From an uncultured bacterium (GTDB taxonomy: Bacteria > Verrucomicrobiota > Kiritimatiellia > CAIVKH01): 33,652 nt of DNA. The stretch is from assembly GCA_903906425.1 (NCBI GenBank), contig CAIVKH010000368.1, positions 1 through 33,652 of the forward strand. Direction: 5' to 3'. Of this stretch, positions 16,643 to 24,198 are shown piece after piece; positions within the stretch are counted from its first letter, which is position 1, and each line of letters opens with the position of its first letter. The notes below the pieces were generated by a model, which did no database searches, was not told where the DNA came from, and was given only the letters and a program-made list of their open reading frames with translations. A program made the translations under genes and the position numbers.

Positions 16643-16876
16643 TCACGCGACAAATATGTATGCCGGTTCACGATAACCAAACAATCGCGTATTGACTGTG
16701 GCCTGTTTTGACGGCCAGTGAATGGCCATCGCAACCTCCTCATCCGGGCTCAGGAATTTATGAACCGGACAGGCGAGGACGATGCGCTCGATTTCATTCA
16801 GATCGGCAATACCCAGCGTCGTTGCGAAGCAGCTCGCAAGAGCCGCGCCGACCAGTTCCGTCGGCAGAAAGATCAT
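16643..16876 (-). pseudogene. Internally deleted OsmC-like protein remnant
   Basis: A 77-codon frame whose first part, PTELVGAALASCFATTLGI, matches the OsmC/Ohr N-terminal helix with its redox cysteine. It then jumps to ERIVLACPVHKFLSPDEEV, which matches the OsmC C-terminal part with the second cysteine. About 45 residues that normally lie between are missing, and a stop codon lies four codons before the conserved block upstream of the only ATG. OsmC enzymes reduce organic peroxides; this copy is unlikely to fold. A short functional protein cannot be excluded. The rest of 16877-17011 shows nothing. Confidence 0.5.
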
Positions 16877-17011
16877 CCCGCCCGTCCGTGGTTATGTGCC
16901 GACGCATCGTCTGGATCATCGAAACCGAAAATCCGTGAATCGCGGAGCATCGCGCAGTCCGCCTTCACAAACGACCGACATCTTTGCGATGGTCTTTCGC
17001 CTCCACAAAAT

Positions 17012-17059
17012 TTCCAATCATTGGAAAACTGCGGGCACGATATTGTCCAATGATTGGAA
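17012..17059. repeat. Phased palindrome cluster 6 (two copies, 33 bp apart)
   Basis: TTCCAATCATTGGAA at 17012-17026 and GTCCAATGATTGGAA at 17045-17059. The first base of the second copy is changed. It lies just downstream of the YncE/phosphatase gene (minus strand) and upstream of the OsmC remnant. Confidence 0.93.
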
Positions 17060-17082
17060 ATTGCGGGCGTCCGTGCCGCCGC

Positions 17083-19752
17083 TCAATCATCCAGATCGCG
17101 CGAGCCGGATGGCAGCGCGGCCCAAGTCGGATATGGCGTTTCCGGGCCTTTCATGGCGTGCCAGAGAATCTTGTTCAACGTGTCTTCGGGGCATTTGTCC
17201 GGCTGCGAAAAGTCGAGGCGCGTGGAAGCGACAGCGTCGCGACGCAAAGTGCGATCTTTGATGTCCGTCGTCTTTTTGTTCAGTTGCGACAGCGGAATAT
17301 TGTTTGCGACGGACTCGAACGGACGCAGATCGGCGATGTCTTGGAAGCATGCCGTCATCGGCATGGCGATCGCGTCGAGCTGCGTCATCGGTTTCAAACC
17401 GAGGATCAACTCGATCGTGCGCAAAATTGAATTCTGACTGTAAAATTCGTGAACGACCGCGCCGCGGCGGACGTGTGCGCCGGCAATGTAGGCAGTGGTC
17501 CGGTAGGCGCTGACGTGGTCCCATCCATTCTGCGGATCGTCTTCGACGGCGAAGATTGCGGTGTTCGTCCAGAAGCGCGAGTGCGAAACCGCGGCGACAA
17601 TTCGCGCAACCGCAAGGTCATTGTCGGCGACCGTCGCAGCGGGCGTCGGTTTTTCGGGCGATGTGCCGAAGGTGTGATCCGCGGGCAAAGCCATGATGCA
17701 AAAATTCGGCATCACGCTGGTTTTTTCCCACTCGCGAAATTCTTCGAGGAACCGTTCCGCGCGGACGACATCGGGAATCGAAGTTTCCCAGCCGACTGTG
17801 TTGGTGCAGGAGCGGATCGCGAGTGCGGGCGTGCCGCCGCCGGTTTCGTACAAAATTTCGTGGCCGTTTTTTTCCCAGTTTGCGATGTGGTCGGCCCAGT
17901 GGAGTTTTTCTTTCCTCGCCGGCTCGGCCCATTTCGAGCGGTTGAACGTCGAGCACTCGCCGAAGTTGCGGACGGTGAGGCCCGCGGCGATGACGGCGTC
18001 CCAGATGAAACCCCTCGGCGAATATGCAAGCGCGTCGAGACCCTCGCTGCCGCACAAATCCGGATAACTGCGCGGCCAGCCGGCGAACTGCCTTTCGACG
18101 TAGTCGGTGGCGAACGCCGTGGTGGCCCACTGGTGGCCGTCGGCGCTGAGCACGCTGCAACAATAGAGATTGTCGAGCAGGACAAAATCGCGGCAGAGCT
18201 TGTGCTGGTTCGGCGTGATTTTTTCGCCAAACGTGCAGAGCGATTTGTCGCCGTTGCCTTCGGGCATGTCGCCGAGAACCTGGTCGTAGGTGCGATTTTC
18301 CTTGATGATGTAGATCACGTGGCTAATCGGCGACGGCTCGCCAGCGCGCTCCGGAACGGCCCTCGGCGGCTGGCCCTCGCGCGGCGGCAGTGCGGCGGCC
18401 TCCATGATTTCATCGCGATCGTTTGCGAGCGCCAGCTTGGTCATTTTCGCAAGCTCGTCACGCCGGAGCGGCGGCAGGATTGTGATCGAGCCGGCGTGCT
18501 CGTGCGAGTTGAACGATTTCTTTCCGTTCAATTTTCCGTAGCCGCCGGAACCGATGCCTTTGATGTTCGCGACCGCGATCGCGCCGGAGACGGGCGAAAC
18601 CGCGATGTCGCCGGGATACCATCCGACAGGAAGGAGGCCGGCAAGGTTCGCGGACTTCGGATCGAACTCCACGGCGGCGACCGCGTTTTGCGTGCCGTTG
18701 CAGACGAACAGAAATTTTCCGTCGCGCGAGAAACAAAGCGCGTCAGGCGATGCGCCGAAATATCCGCGCGGCTGCCAGTTCAACGGGGTCGTCTGCACGA
18801 CTTCATCGCGCGTCGTGTCAATGACGCTGACAGAATCGCTGTCCGCATTGGCCACGCAGACAAAGCTTCTGTCGGGACTTGGCGCGAGGGCCGACGGATG
18901 AAGTCCCGCAAGGATTTCTTTCACGACTTTTCCAGTCGCGAGATCAACGACCGAGACGCTGCCTTCGCTCGCGACGCCGCGTTCGTCCACTTTGATCTTC
19001 GTCCCGCGGCCCGCCGCTCCGGTCGCGTCGCCGGCACCAGGCCTGCGTCCGCCCCAGCACGAGACATAAGCCTTGTTGCCCGCGAGCGTGACATCGAACG
19101 GCGCGACGCCGACACCGATGATCCGCAGAATTTTCCCGCTGGCCGCATCAATTTCAGCGAGACGGTCCGAAAGATTCAGCGCAGCGAAAAGTTTCGACCC
19201 GTCCGCGCTGACGGCGAGGCCCGCAGGAATTTCCTGTTTGCGATCCAGTCCTTTGACCTCATCGAGTTTGATCGAAAAAAGTGCGGCGACGTTACCGTTC
19301 GGGTCGGCGCGGAACACTTTGATGTCGCCGTTGACGTTCGAAAGATAAATGCGGTCACCTTTGGGAGAAAAGATCAGGCCGTGGAAACTCAACTGCGCCT
19401 TCGCGTCTTTCGCGAGAATGTGATCGGATGCCTGAGCCGGCGATGTTTCCTTGCCGTCGGGCATCGGCACGCGTTTTATGATTTCCGCTTTTTCGGGATC
19501 AATCACGAGCAACTCGGCGGTGCTGCCGGAGGCGACAAAATATTTTCCGCCCGGGTGCCACGCGACGCCCTGCGGGCGCTGCTTGGCTAGCACGATTTGT
19601 TTTCCGGCGGGTGTGACGCGCTGCTGGATCGGCAGCAGGATGTCGCCTTCGGAAAGCGGGCCTTGCACCGGATATCTTTCAGCCGCAGTCGCGGCGAAAG
19701 CCGCCGCGCAGATAGCCGACGCCGTCAAAAAGTGGATTCGCGCTTTCATCAT
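17083..19752 (-). CDS. Bifunctional YncE-type beta-propeller / alkaline phosphatase family protein
   Basis: Protein of 889 aa with a signal peptide (hydrophobic residues 8-22, cleavage near ATA-AE). Residues of about 60-440 hold YncE-like propeller repeats (VAWHPGGKYFVASG, SVSVVDLATGKVV, SVSVIDTTRDEVV). Residues of about 480-850 form a phosphoesterase domain: HVIYIIKENRTYDQVLGDM, the SADGHQWATTA segment and later FAVEDDPQNGWDHVSAYRT, typical of the alkaline-phosphatase/phosphoesterase superfamily. Such proteins are periplasmic or surface-located; the substrate is unknown. It follows the exonuclease gene by 67 bp on the same strand. Adjacent ATG codons at 19752 and 19749 are both possible starts. 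Confidence 0.88.
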   Translation of the reverse strand: MMKARIHFLTASAICAAAFAATAAERYPVQGPLSEGDILLPIQQRVTPAGKQIVLAKQRPQGVAWHPGGKYFVASGSTAELLVIDPEKAEIIKRVPMPDGKETSPAQASDHILAKDAKAQLSFHGLIFSPKGDRIYLSNVNGDIKVFRADPNGNVAALFSIKLDEVKGLDRKQEIPAGLAVSADGSKLFAALNLSDRLAEIDAASGKILRIIGVGVAPFDVTLAGNKAYVSCWGGRRPGAGDATGAAGRGTKIKVDERGVASEGSVSVVDLATGKVVKEILAGLHPSALAPSPDRSFVCVANADSDSVSVIDTTRDEVVQTTPLNWQPRGYFGASPDALCFSRDGKFLFVCNGTQNAVAAVEFDPKSANLAGLLPVGWYPGDIAVSPVSGAIAVANIKGIGSGGYGKLNGKKSFNSHEHAGSITILPPLRRDELAKMTKLALANDRDEIMEAAALPPREGQPPRAVPERAGEPSPISHVIYIIKENRTYDQVLGDMPEGNGDKSLCTFGEKITPNQHKLCRDFVLLDNLYCCSVLSADGHQWATTAFATDYVERQFAGWPRSYPDLCGSEGLDALAYSPRGFIWDAVIAAGLTVRNFGECSTFNRSKWAEPARKEKLHWADHIANWEKNGHEILYETGGGTPALAIRSCTNTVGWETSIPDVVRAERFLEEFREWEKTSVMPNFCIMALPADHTFGTSPEKPTPAATVADNDLAVARIVAAVSHSRFWTNTAIFAVEDDPQNGWDHVSAYRTTAYIAGAHVRRGAVVHEFYSQNSILRTIELILGLKPMTQLDAIAMPMTACFQDIADLRPFESVANNIPLSQLNKKTTDIKDRTLRRDAVASTRLDFSQPDKCPEDTLNKILWHAMKGPETPYPTWAALPSGSRDLDD

Positions 19753-19819
19753 GTTTCAGATTTCCTGTTTCACGAAGATTGTCGTGGGGGCCGCCGCATT
19801 CACAGGCGGAAGGTGCCGG

Positions 19820-20446
19820 TCAGGCCGGCCGAGGCCTGCCGGCAAGTTTGAAATACAGCTCGCGGCTGGCCCAGGCATCGGTGGCGGCATAGACGATTTG
19901 GCTGTGCGTCAGCAAAAGGGCCGCCCAGTTGGAACGCTGTTCGCGTTTTGAAACCCTGAAGCCGAGCAGCAGCCCGGCGAGTGTCCGCAGTCCGTTTTGT
20001 TTGAACCCCTGCTCGCGCGCCAGGATTCCGATGTCGATGAACCCGGCCGGTTCAAACTCGCGGATGCCGCGCAGTTTCTTGAGATCCTCGGCGATGGCGA
20101 CGCCTGCCTTGGTGATCGCAACGTTGGACAGCAGTTCAAAGAGCGGTCCGAATTCGGCGAGCTTCTTGAGCCGGAAAACGAAAACGGCCGTGGAGCCGGC
20201 GAGCTGGAGTAGCGCTGGTGGATACGACTCACCCACGTGAAACGACGGGCGGGTCTCGATGTCGAAACCGAGCAGCGATTCTTCCCGCAATTCCGCGCAG
20301 GCCTCAGCAAGCCGCTGGTCGTTGTCCACAACGTGGATCGTCCCCTCATATTTTTTGATCGGCAGCGTCGCGATTTCCTCGCGCGAGATGGAAAGGACGC
20401 GGGCGTGGGCGGTGGGCATCCGGTAGGTCTTGTCGGGTTCGTTCAT
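19820..20446 (-). CDS. DEDDy 3'-5' exonuclease (RNase D-like)
   Basis: Protein of 208 aa consisting of a single DEDDy exonuclease domain without the HRDC domains of RNase D. Catalytic residues are visible: D62 and E64 in FDIETRP, D121 in GVAIAEDLKKL, and Y186/D190 in YAATDAW. It should digest RNA or DNA from the 3' end using two metal ions. Its ATG overlaps the stop of the upstream lipoprotein gene (ATGA at 20443-20446), so they form an operon, perhaps with the YncE/phosphatase gene downstream. Confidence 0.9.
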   Translation of the reverse strand: MNEPDKTYRMPTAHARVLSISREEIATLPIKKYEGTIHVVDNDQRLAEACAELREESLLGFDIETRPSFHVGESYPPALLQLAGSTAVFVFRLKKLAEFGPLFELLSNVAITKAGVAIAEDLKKLRGIREFEPAGFIDIGILAREQGFKQNGLRTLAGLLLGFRVSKREQRSNWAALLLTHSQIVYAATDAWASRELYFKLAGRPRPA

Positions 20447-20835
20447 GGCGATTTGAAGGTGATGGCCACGTCGTATTTCGACGTGTTGAACGGGTCCGCG
20501 GTGACATCGAGGACCGTGTCCTGACTCACGAGAACGTCAACATCGCCGGCATAGCTGCGATTTCCGTCGAGTTCGGTGAGCGCGACGCGATATACGCCGG
20601 AAGTCATGTCGAAGGCGCGGTTGTTGCCGGAATTGACGCCGCCCTTCTCCGTGCCATTCACGAAGACATCAACCTTGGTGAACGTGTTGTTGAGGACCAC
20701 AATCGCGCCCTCGCCATCGGGCGGCTTGTGGTCGGTCGAATTGGAATCATAGCAGCCGGCGCAAGCCAGCAGCCCGGCCGCGAGCGCCAGCGCCGCGGTG
20801 ACTTCCAATCGTTGGAACTTTGCGCGCGCGGTCAT
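20443..20835 (-). CDS. Small lipoprotein with a palindrome-encoded N-terminus
   Basis: Protein of 130 aa, function unknown. A hydrophobic segment ends in LLACAGC, giving a lipoprotein-type cysteine near residues 25-28. The remainder looks like a small beta-sandwich (IVVLNNTFTKVDVFVNGTEKG...YRVALTELDG). ATG 20835 sits immediately after one copy of the palindrome, and the second copy (20803-20817) encodes residues 7-11 (FQRLE) of the signal-peptide n-region. A frame reading further upstream to 20880 also translates the first palindrome. The start is uncertain, as a TTG inside the second copy is also in frame. It overlaps the exonuclease gene by four bases. Confidence 0.65.
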   Translation of the reverse strand: MTARAKFQRLEVTAALALAAGLLACAGCYDSNSTDHKPPDGEGAIVVLNNTFTKVDVFVNGTEKGGVNSGNNRAFDMTSGVYRVALTELDGNRSYAGDVDVLVSQDTVLDVTADPFNTSKYDVAITFKSP

Positions 20836-20850
20836 TTCCAATGATTGGAA
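20803..20850. repeat. Phased palindrome cluster 7 (two copies, 33 bp apart, flanking a start codon)
   Basis: TTCCAATCGTTGGAA (20803-20817) lies inside the lipoprotein reading frame and TTCCAATGATTGGAA (20836-20850) directly abuts its ATG. The spacer has TTTGCGCGCGC on the plus strand. Confidence 0.93.
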
Positions 20851-20921
20851 AAAACCGCGGCGACGAAACGTAGGATTCATTTTTCTTCAAGCCCGATCAT
20901 CAAACTCGCGCCGCATTATCA

Positions 20922-21458
20922 TTACCGCAGCGGGAAACGCGAGGTATCATTTGTGATAACCACCGTCACATTCGTCACGACCGTGGCCGCCGCAGTATTG
21001 CTCACTGTCGCGCTGACGGCGGCCGTTGCGCTGATGTTCGCGACGGAGCCGGGCGTTATCCACGTGCCCGTCATCTGCGCCACCGTGGCCGCTGTTTTGC
21101 GCAGCGTGCCGGTGATGTTGATCTGGCCGTTCGTCATGACCGCGCTGCGCAGCGAAAACGAGGCGGTCGGATTGTTCGTTTCGGGGACGCTGCCGAGGCT
21201 GCCGGTGTAGAGCGTGCCGAAGTTGTCCACCGCATCGAGCACCGTGCCCTGCTGCGTGAGGTCCAGTTCCGTCACCGCGCCGCTCGCGAGGGGCGGCGCG
21301 GTGATGGAGCCGCCGCCGTTGCGATAGTTTCCTGTAAAATTGACAGTCACCGCAGCATTCGGATCGCCCGGATTATTTTTTTCGCAGCCTGTGAAAAACA
21401 TCGTTCCGCCCGCGGCTGCCGCGAGGACGGCCAGCACAAACCGCCAGTTCGTTTTCAT
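20922..21458 (-). CDS. Hypothetical lipoprotein
   Basis: Protein of 178 aa. A signal peptide (KTNWRFVLAVLAAAAGG) ends in the lipobox MFFTGC, so the mature protein is probably anchored through that cysteine. The mature part is rich in Thr, Asn and Val (AAVTVNFTGNY, TVSNTAAATVVTNVTVV) and looks beta-structured. I do not recognise a domain. ATG 21458 is chosen because GGAGGG lies 3-9 nt upstream; an earlier ATG at 21479 has no ribosome site. It is first in the minus-strand run of lipoprotein, lipoprotein and exonuclease genes and is the nearest chromosomal gene to the left end of the mobile element. Confidence 0.75.
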   Translation of the reverse strand: MKTNWRFVLAVLAAAAGGTMFFTGCEKNNPGDPNAAVTVNFTGNYRNGGGSITAPPLASGAVTELDLTQQGTVLDAVDNFGTLYTGSLGSVPETNNPTASFSLRSAVMTNGQINITGTLRKTAATVAQMTGTWITPGSVANISATAAVSATVSNTAAATVVTNVTVVITNDTSRFPLR

Positions 21459-21566
21459 TTTGCCCTCCGACTTCATCACGACCGTTGCTTGTTCGACACG
21501 GCCGAATATTAGACTTCCCCCGCCGTTTGCACAAACCCGATTTCCCGCCCGCGGCGATGAGCGATT

Positions 21567-21608
21567 TCACCGCTTCCGGAACGAGCAGCGGCCGATCGGG
21601 CCTTTGAT
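21567..21608 (-). pseudogene. Displaced 3' tail of trmB (outer att side of the element)
   Basis: The minus strand encodes [12 protein letters not shown] followed by a stop. This is the same end as the intact trmB at 28627-28671 ([13 protein letters not shown]), with synonymous base changes. No other part of trmB is present here, so this is the tail left behind when an element integrated into the gene's 3' end. Confidence 0.8.
21589..21599. other. Left attachment site core
   Basis: CGGCCGATCGG is identical to the core at 28652-28662. Flanks are similar on both sides because both encode the TrmB C-terminus. Confidence 0.7.
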
Positions 21609-21612
21609 CTTG

Positions 21613-22152
21613 GAAAAAATCGGAGTGACGAAAACGCGATGAAAGGCGCGTAAAATATGGCTTAAACGTTGGTCGTAATGCGTGTATTCAAAAGTTGAAC
21701 AAATGACAGCGGTGGCCAGAAAATGTCCATTTCGGACATCGAATTGGCCACGAATTGGCCACGCTCGAAAAAATGGCCTGACCGCATAGGCGGCGAAATT
21801 TCGGCCCGATGTTTCCGGCAATGTCATCATGTGGACGGTATCAGAAAAACACGATGGCGGGCAACGTCGCGCGCCGGGCGCGGCTTTCAAACGAAGATCA
21901 TCGGCGGGCGCGGACGGCGTCGGCGTCTGTTCACAATCACGGCGCGGCACTCTTCGCGGGCTGGCAGATTTCATCCGCCGGAATGATGGTTGACGTTGCG
22001 CCAAAAGTATCGAAACGTTAAAAACGGCGCAACATGCTATATACAAAGGCAATAATGATGATTTATCATTACAGACATAAGACATGTTATGCGACGTTGT
22101 GCCAAAATGGAAGGTTTGACATCGCTTTGGACGTAGTCCAAAGTGCGCCACT
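21613..22152. other. Non-coding left end of the element with direct and inverted repeats
   Basis: No supportable gene in 540 bp. Near the end lie TTCAAAAGTTGAA (21687-21699), the inverted repeat ATGTCC-N5-GGACAT (21723-21739), and two perfect tandem copies of GAATTGGCCAC (21741-21751 and 21752-21762). A related GGACA...AATTGGCAAC string occurs near 28583-28602 at the other end, so these may be integrase or excisionase arm sites. GACGTTGYGCCAAAA also occurs twice (about 21992 and 22093). Confidence 0.5.
22125..22143. promoter_or_regulatory. Perfect palindromic operator before the HTH/zinc-finger gene
   Basis: CTTTGGAC-GTA-GTCCAAAG ends 9 bp before the start codon at 22153. A consensus -35-like TTGACA lies at 22116-22121, partly beside it, but I see no good -10 at the right distance. 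A site for autoregulation or for one of the element's regulators is likely. Confidence 0.5.
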
Positions 22153-22419
22153 ATGAAGCCTGACGAAACGATTATGACGGTTGAACAGGCGGCGGAAATG
22201 TTCAAGGTTCCCGTCCTGACGCTGCGCGAATGGATTTTCAACGGGCGATTGCCCGTGATTCATTCGGGGCGCAACGTGATGATTGCGCGGGGCGCGCTGG
22301 AAACGTTGCTTGTCGGGACATGCGAGCTTTGCGGCGAACGGTTCCGCCGTCCGAATCTGCGGGCGCGGTTTTGTTCAACGAAGTGCCGTCAACGGGCGCA
22401 CCGGCTCAAAAGCGAATAA
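22153..22419 (+). CDS. HTH (excisionase/MerR-like) protein with a C-terminal zinc finger
   Basis: Protein of 88 aa. Residues 8-50 form a winged helix of the excisionase/helix_turn_helix_17 type (MTVEQAAEMFKVPVLTLREWIFNGRLPVIHSGRNVMI). Residues 57-78 carry C57, C60, C74 and C78, spaced as a small zinc finger (CxxC...FCSxxC). It may be the element's excisionase or a transcription regulator. It stands alone on the plus strand, divergent in purpose from the minus-strand replication genes, with a perfect palindrome just upstream. An alternative ATG lies at 22174. Confidence 0.75.
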   Translation: MKPDETIMTVEQAAEMFKVPVLTLREWIFNGRLPVIHSGRNVMIARGALETLLVGTCELCGERFRRPNLRARFCSTKCRQRAHRLKSE

Positions 22420-22482
22420 CGGGCGCGGGATTTCCGGCTTGCCAGCGGGCGCGTCGCGTCGTGTAATGGCCGCGATTCCAAA

Positions 22483-22503
22483 GACGCGAAAGCGTCATGT
22501 TCT
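22483..22503 (+). terminator. Possible terminator after the HTH/zinc-finger gene
   Basis: Stem GACGC, loop GAAA, stem GCGTC (22483-22496), followed by ATGTTC and then a T run. The stem is short, so termination would be weak. Confidence 0.4.
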
Positions 22504-22522
22504 TTTTGTAGAAAAACATTTT

Positions 22523-22687
22523 CGTAGCTTCGGCTACGGGTCTCAGTAGGAAACCGCGAATTTCAAACTGTTGGAGACCGAAACCGGCGCGCGCCCCATC
22601 GGGCGCGGCTTGGTGTCATTCTCCAGCAAGGCGCTTCGCGGTGCCTCTACTGAGCGTGCGTCAAGTTCGCGCCTCTTTTTTTGAGGC
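22523..22687 (+). ncRNA. Candidate structured RNA or leader upstream of the beta-helix gene
   Basis: A 165-nt segment without a gene folds by eye into nested stems. These are a CGTAGC-TTCG-GCTACG hairpin (22523-22538); a long-range stem CTCAGTAG (22542-22549) / CTACTGAG (22647-22654); TGGAGA (22572-22577) / TCTCCA (22620-22625); CGCGCCC-CATC-GGGCGCG (22590-22607); GGCGC / GTGCC (22630-22645); and a final CGCCTC / GAGGCG hairpin with a T-rich loop. GGTCTC (22539-22544) can instead pair with GAGACC (22574-22579), which excludes the first two long stems. I do not recognise a known RNA family. It lies directly before the beta-helix gene start, so a regulatory leader or an independent RNA are both possible. 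Confidence 0.5.
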
Positions 22688-22708
22688 GTAGTGAAAGGGA
22701 CACCTCAA

Positions 22709-24187
22709 ATGCAAAAGTTGGTTGCGACGAAATCGAACCGATTGTTTTTCACTGCACCGCTCTGCATCGCTGCATCACTGACTCTCACGCTGTTTTCACA
22801 AGCAGCTACGCTCTACGTTTCACCAAGCAGCGCAAATCCCGCCCCGCCGTTCAACGCGTGGACAAACGCGGCTCAGGATATTCAAACCGCCGTCAACGCG
22901 ACTCAGAATGGCGACACCGTGATTGTCACCAACGGAATTTACTACACAAGCGCGGTTCCGTATGGCGGTATGACAAACCGCGTTGTTATCACAAATTCAA
23001 TCACGCTGAAGAGTGTGAACGGCCCGAATTTCACTACGATCAAAGGGCAGTTGGCAATTGCGGGACTCGCGCCGGTCACTTGTGTTTACATGGCCACAAA
23101 CGCAACGTTAACCGGTTTCACAATGAAGGGCGGCCAGAACTATGGCGTTTATTGCTCGACAACAAATTGTACGATCACGAATTGCGTCATCACCGGCTGT
23201 TCGGGAAATGGCACGGGCGCTGCAAATGGAAGCGCGGCCATATTTGCGGGTGCCGTTTTTAATTCTCTAATTATCAGCAATCAATCTACCGGTGTGGCCT
23301 ATTCGACTTGTCACAATTGCGTAATAAACTTTAACGCGGCGGGAACCTCAGTCGGCTGCACGGGGGGCGGTGCGTACAGTAGCGTTTTGTATAATTGCCT
23401 TTTGACTGGCAACACTGCTGCACAGGGCGGCGGCGCGGGTGGAGGCACTATGTATAACTGTACGGTGACAGCCAACACCGGCGGATTGGGAGGAGGAGGA
23501 GGAGGTGGAGGTTGTTATGGGGGAACCTTTGATAACTGTATCGTTTATGGCAACTACTCATTGACAGGAACGTCGAGTAATTACGATTTGACGCGCGGGG
23601 TTTTCACATATTGCTGTTGTGCGCCAGTGCCATCTGGACTGAGTAACATTTCAGCTAACCCGCAATTCGTTTCCGCTGCGATTGGTAATTGCCATTTGCT
23701 GCCAACGTCTCCCTGCCTTGGGAATGGTGATCTTGAGGCGTGGCAACAAAACGCTGTCGATCTCGACGGGAATCCGCGGGTTCAAAATTTCTTGGTGGAT
23801 ATGGGATGCTATGAACTGGCGGTTGCCGGTGGGATTCCGAATTGGTGGTTGTCGCAATACGGTTTGCCGACGGATGGCAGCATGAACAACACGTCACTGA
23901 GCGGCGATGGACGCACGGTGAAACAGTATTACATCGCAGACGCAAACCCGACAAATGCGGCAAGCTATCCCGCGCTCACGGCGATTCAAAACGGAACGAA
24001 TGCGATGCAGTTGACTTGGCAAGGCGGCGTCTTGGCGACTCAATTTCTCGACACCGTGCAAACGATGACGAATGCAAACTGGCAAACGATCTTCACGAAT
24101 ACGCCCCCGACACCTGCATCAAACAACTTCACTCAAAGCGGGGCAACAAACGGTGCGGGATTCTACCGGCTACGGATGCAGCGGTAA
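22709..24187 (+). CDS. Secreted right-handed beta-helix protein (choice-of-anchor Q-like)
   Basis: Protein of 492 aa. A signal peptide (hydrophobic residues about 15-30, cleavage near SQA-AT) is followed by TLYVSPSSANPAPPFNAWTNAA, the usual entry of the pectate-lyase-like fold. Repeated coils follow, rich in NC, TI and GN pairs (NCTITNCVITGCSGN, YNCLLTGNTAAQGG, YNCTVTANTGG), then a Gly run. VDLDGNPRVQNFLVDMGCYE resembles the choice-of-anchor Q ending. The C-terminal 100 residues (PNWWLSQYGLPTDG...GFYRLRMQR) look like a PVC-type surface tail. It should act outside the cell; no catalytic residues are evident. The gene is visibly less GC-rich than its surroundings. An upstream in-frame GTG at 22691 is an alternative start. 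Confidence 0.78.
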   Translation: MQKLVATKSNRLFFTAPLCIAASLTLTLFSQAATLYVSPSSANPAPPFNAWTNAAQDIQTAVNATQNGDTVIVTNGIYYTSAVPYGGMTNRVVITNSITLKSVNGPNFTTIKGQLAIAGLAPVTCVYMATNATLTGFTMKGGQNYGVYCSTTNCTITNCVITGCSGNGTGAANGSAAIFAGAVFNSLIISNQSTGVAYSTCHNCVINFNAAGTSVGCTGGGAYSSVLYNCLLTGNTAAQGGGAGGGTMYNCTVTANTGGLGGGGGGGGCYGGTFDNCIVYGNYSLTGTSSNYDLTRGVFTYCCCAPVPSGLSNISANPQFVSAAIGNCHLLPTSPCLGNGDLEAWQQNAVDLDGNPRVQNFLVDMGCYELAVAGGIPNWWLSQYGLPTDGSMNNTSLSGDGRTVKQYYIADANPTNAASYPALTAIQNGTNAMQLTWQGGVLATQFLDTVQTMTNANWQTIFTNTPPTPASNNFTQSGATNGAGFYRLRMQR

Positions 24188-24198
24188 TTTCCCGTCGT

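Noticed and set aside
17449..19590. A 713-codon plus-strand frame opposite the YncE/phosphatase gene
   Set aside because: It is an antisense shadow caused by high GC third positions. The minus-strand frame carries clear family motifs; this one is an Arg/Asp-rich string without any.
21567..22241. A 224-codon minus-strand frame across the left end of the island
   Set aside because: It has no domain, its middle crosses repeats and operator-like sites, and only its last 12 codons are meaningful, as a displaced trmB tail.
23487..23510. Poly-Gly codon run as a phase-variable tract
   Set aside because: The run is made of three-base units, so slippage would only change the glycine number and not switch the frame.
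22691..24187. A diversity-generating retroelement target in the beta-helix gene
   Set aside because: No reverse transcriptase or template repeat is seen in the window; the repeats reflect beta-helix coils.
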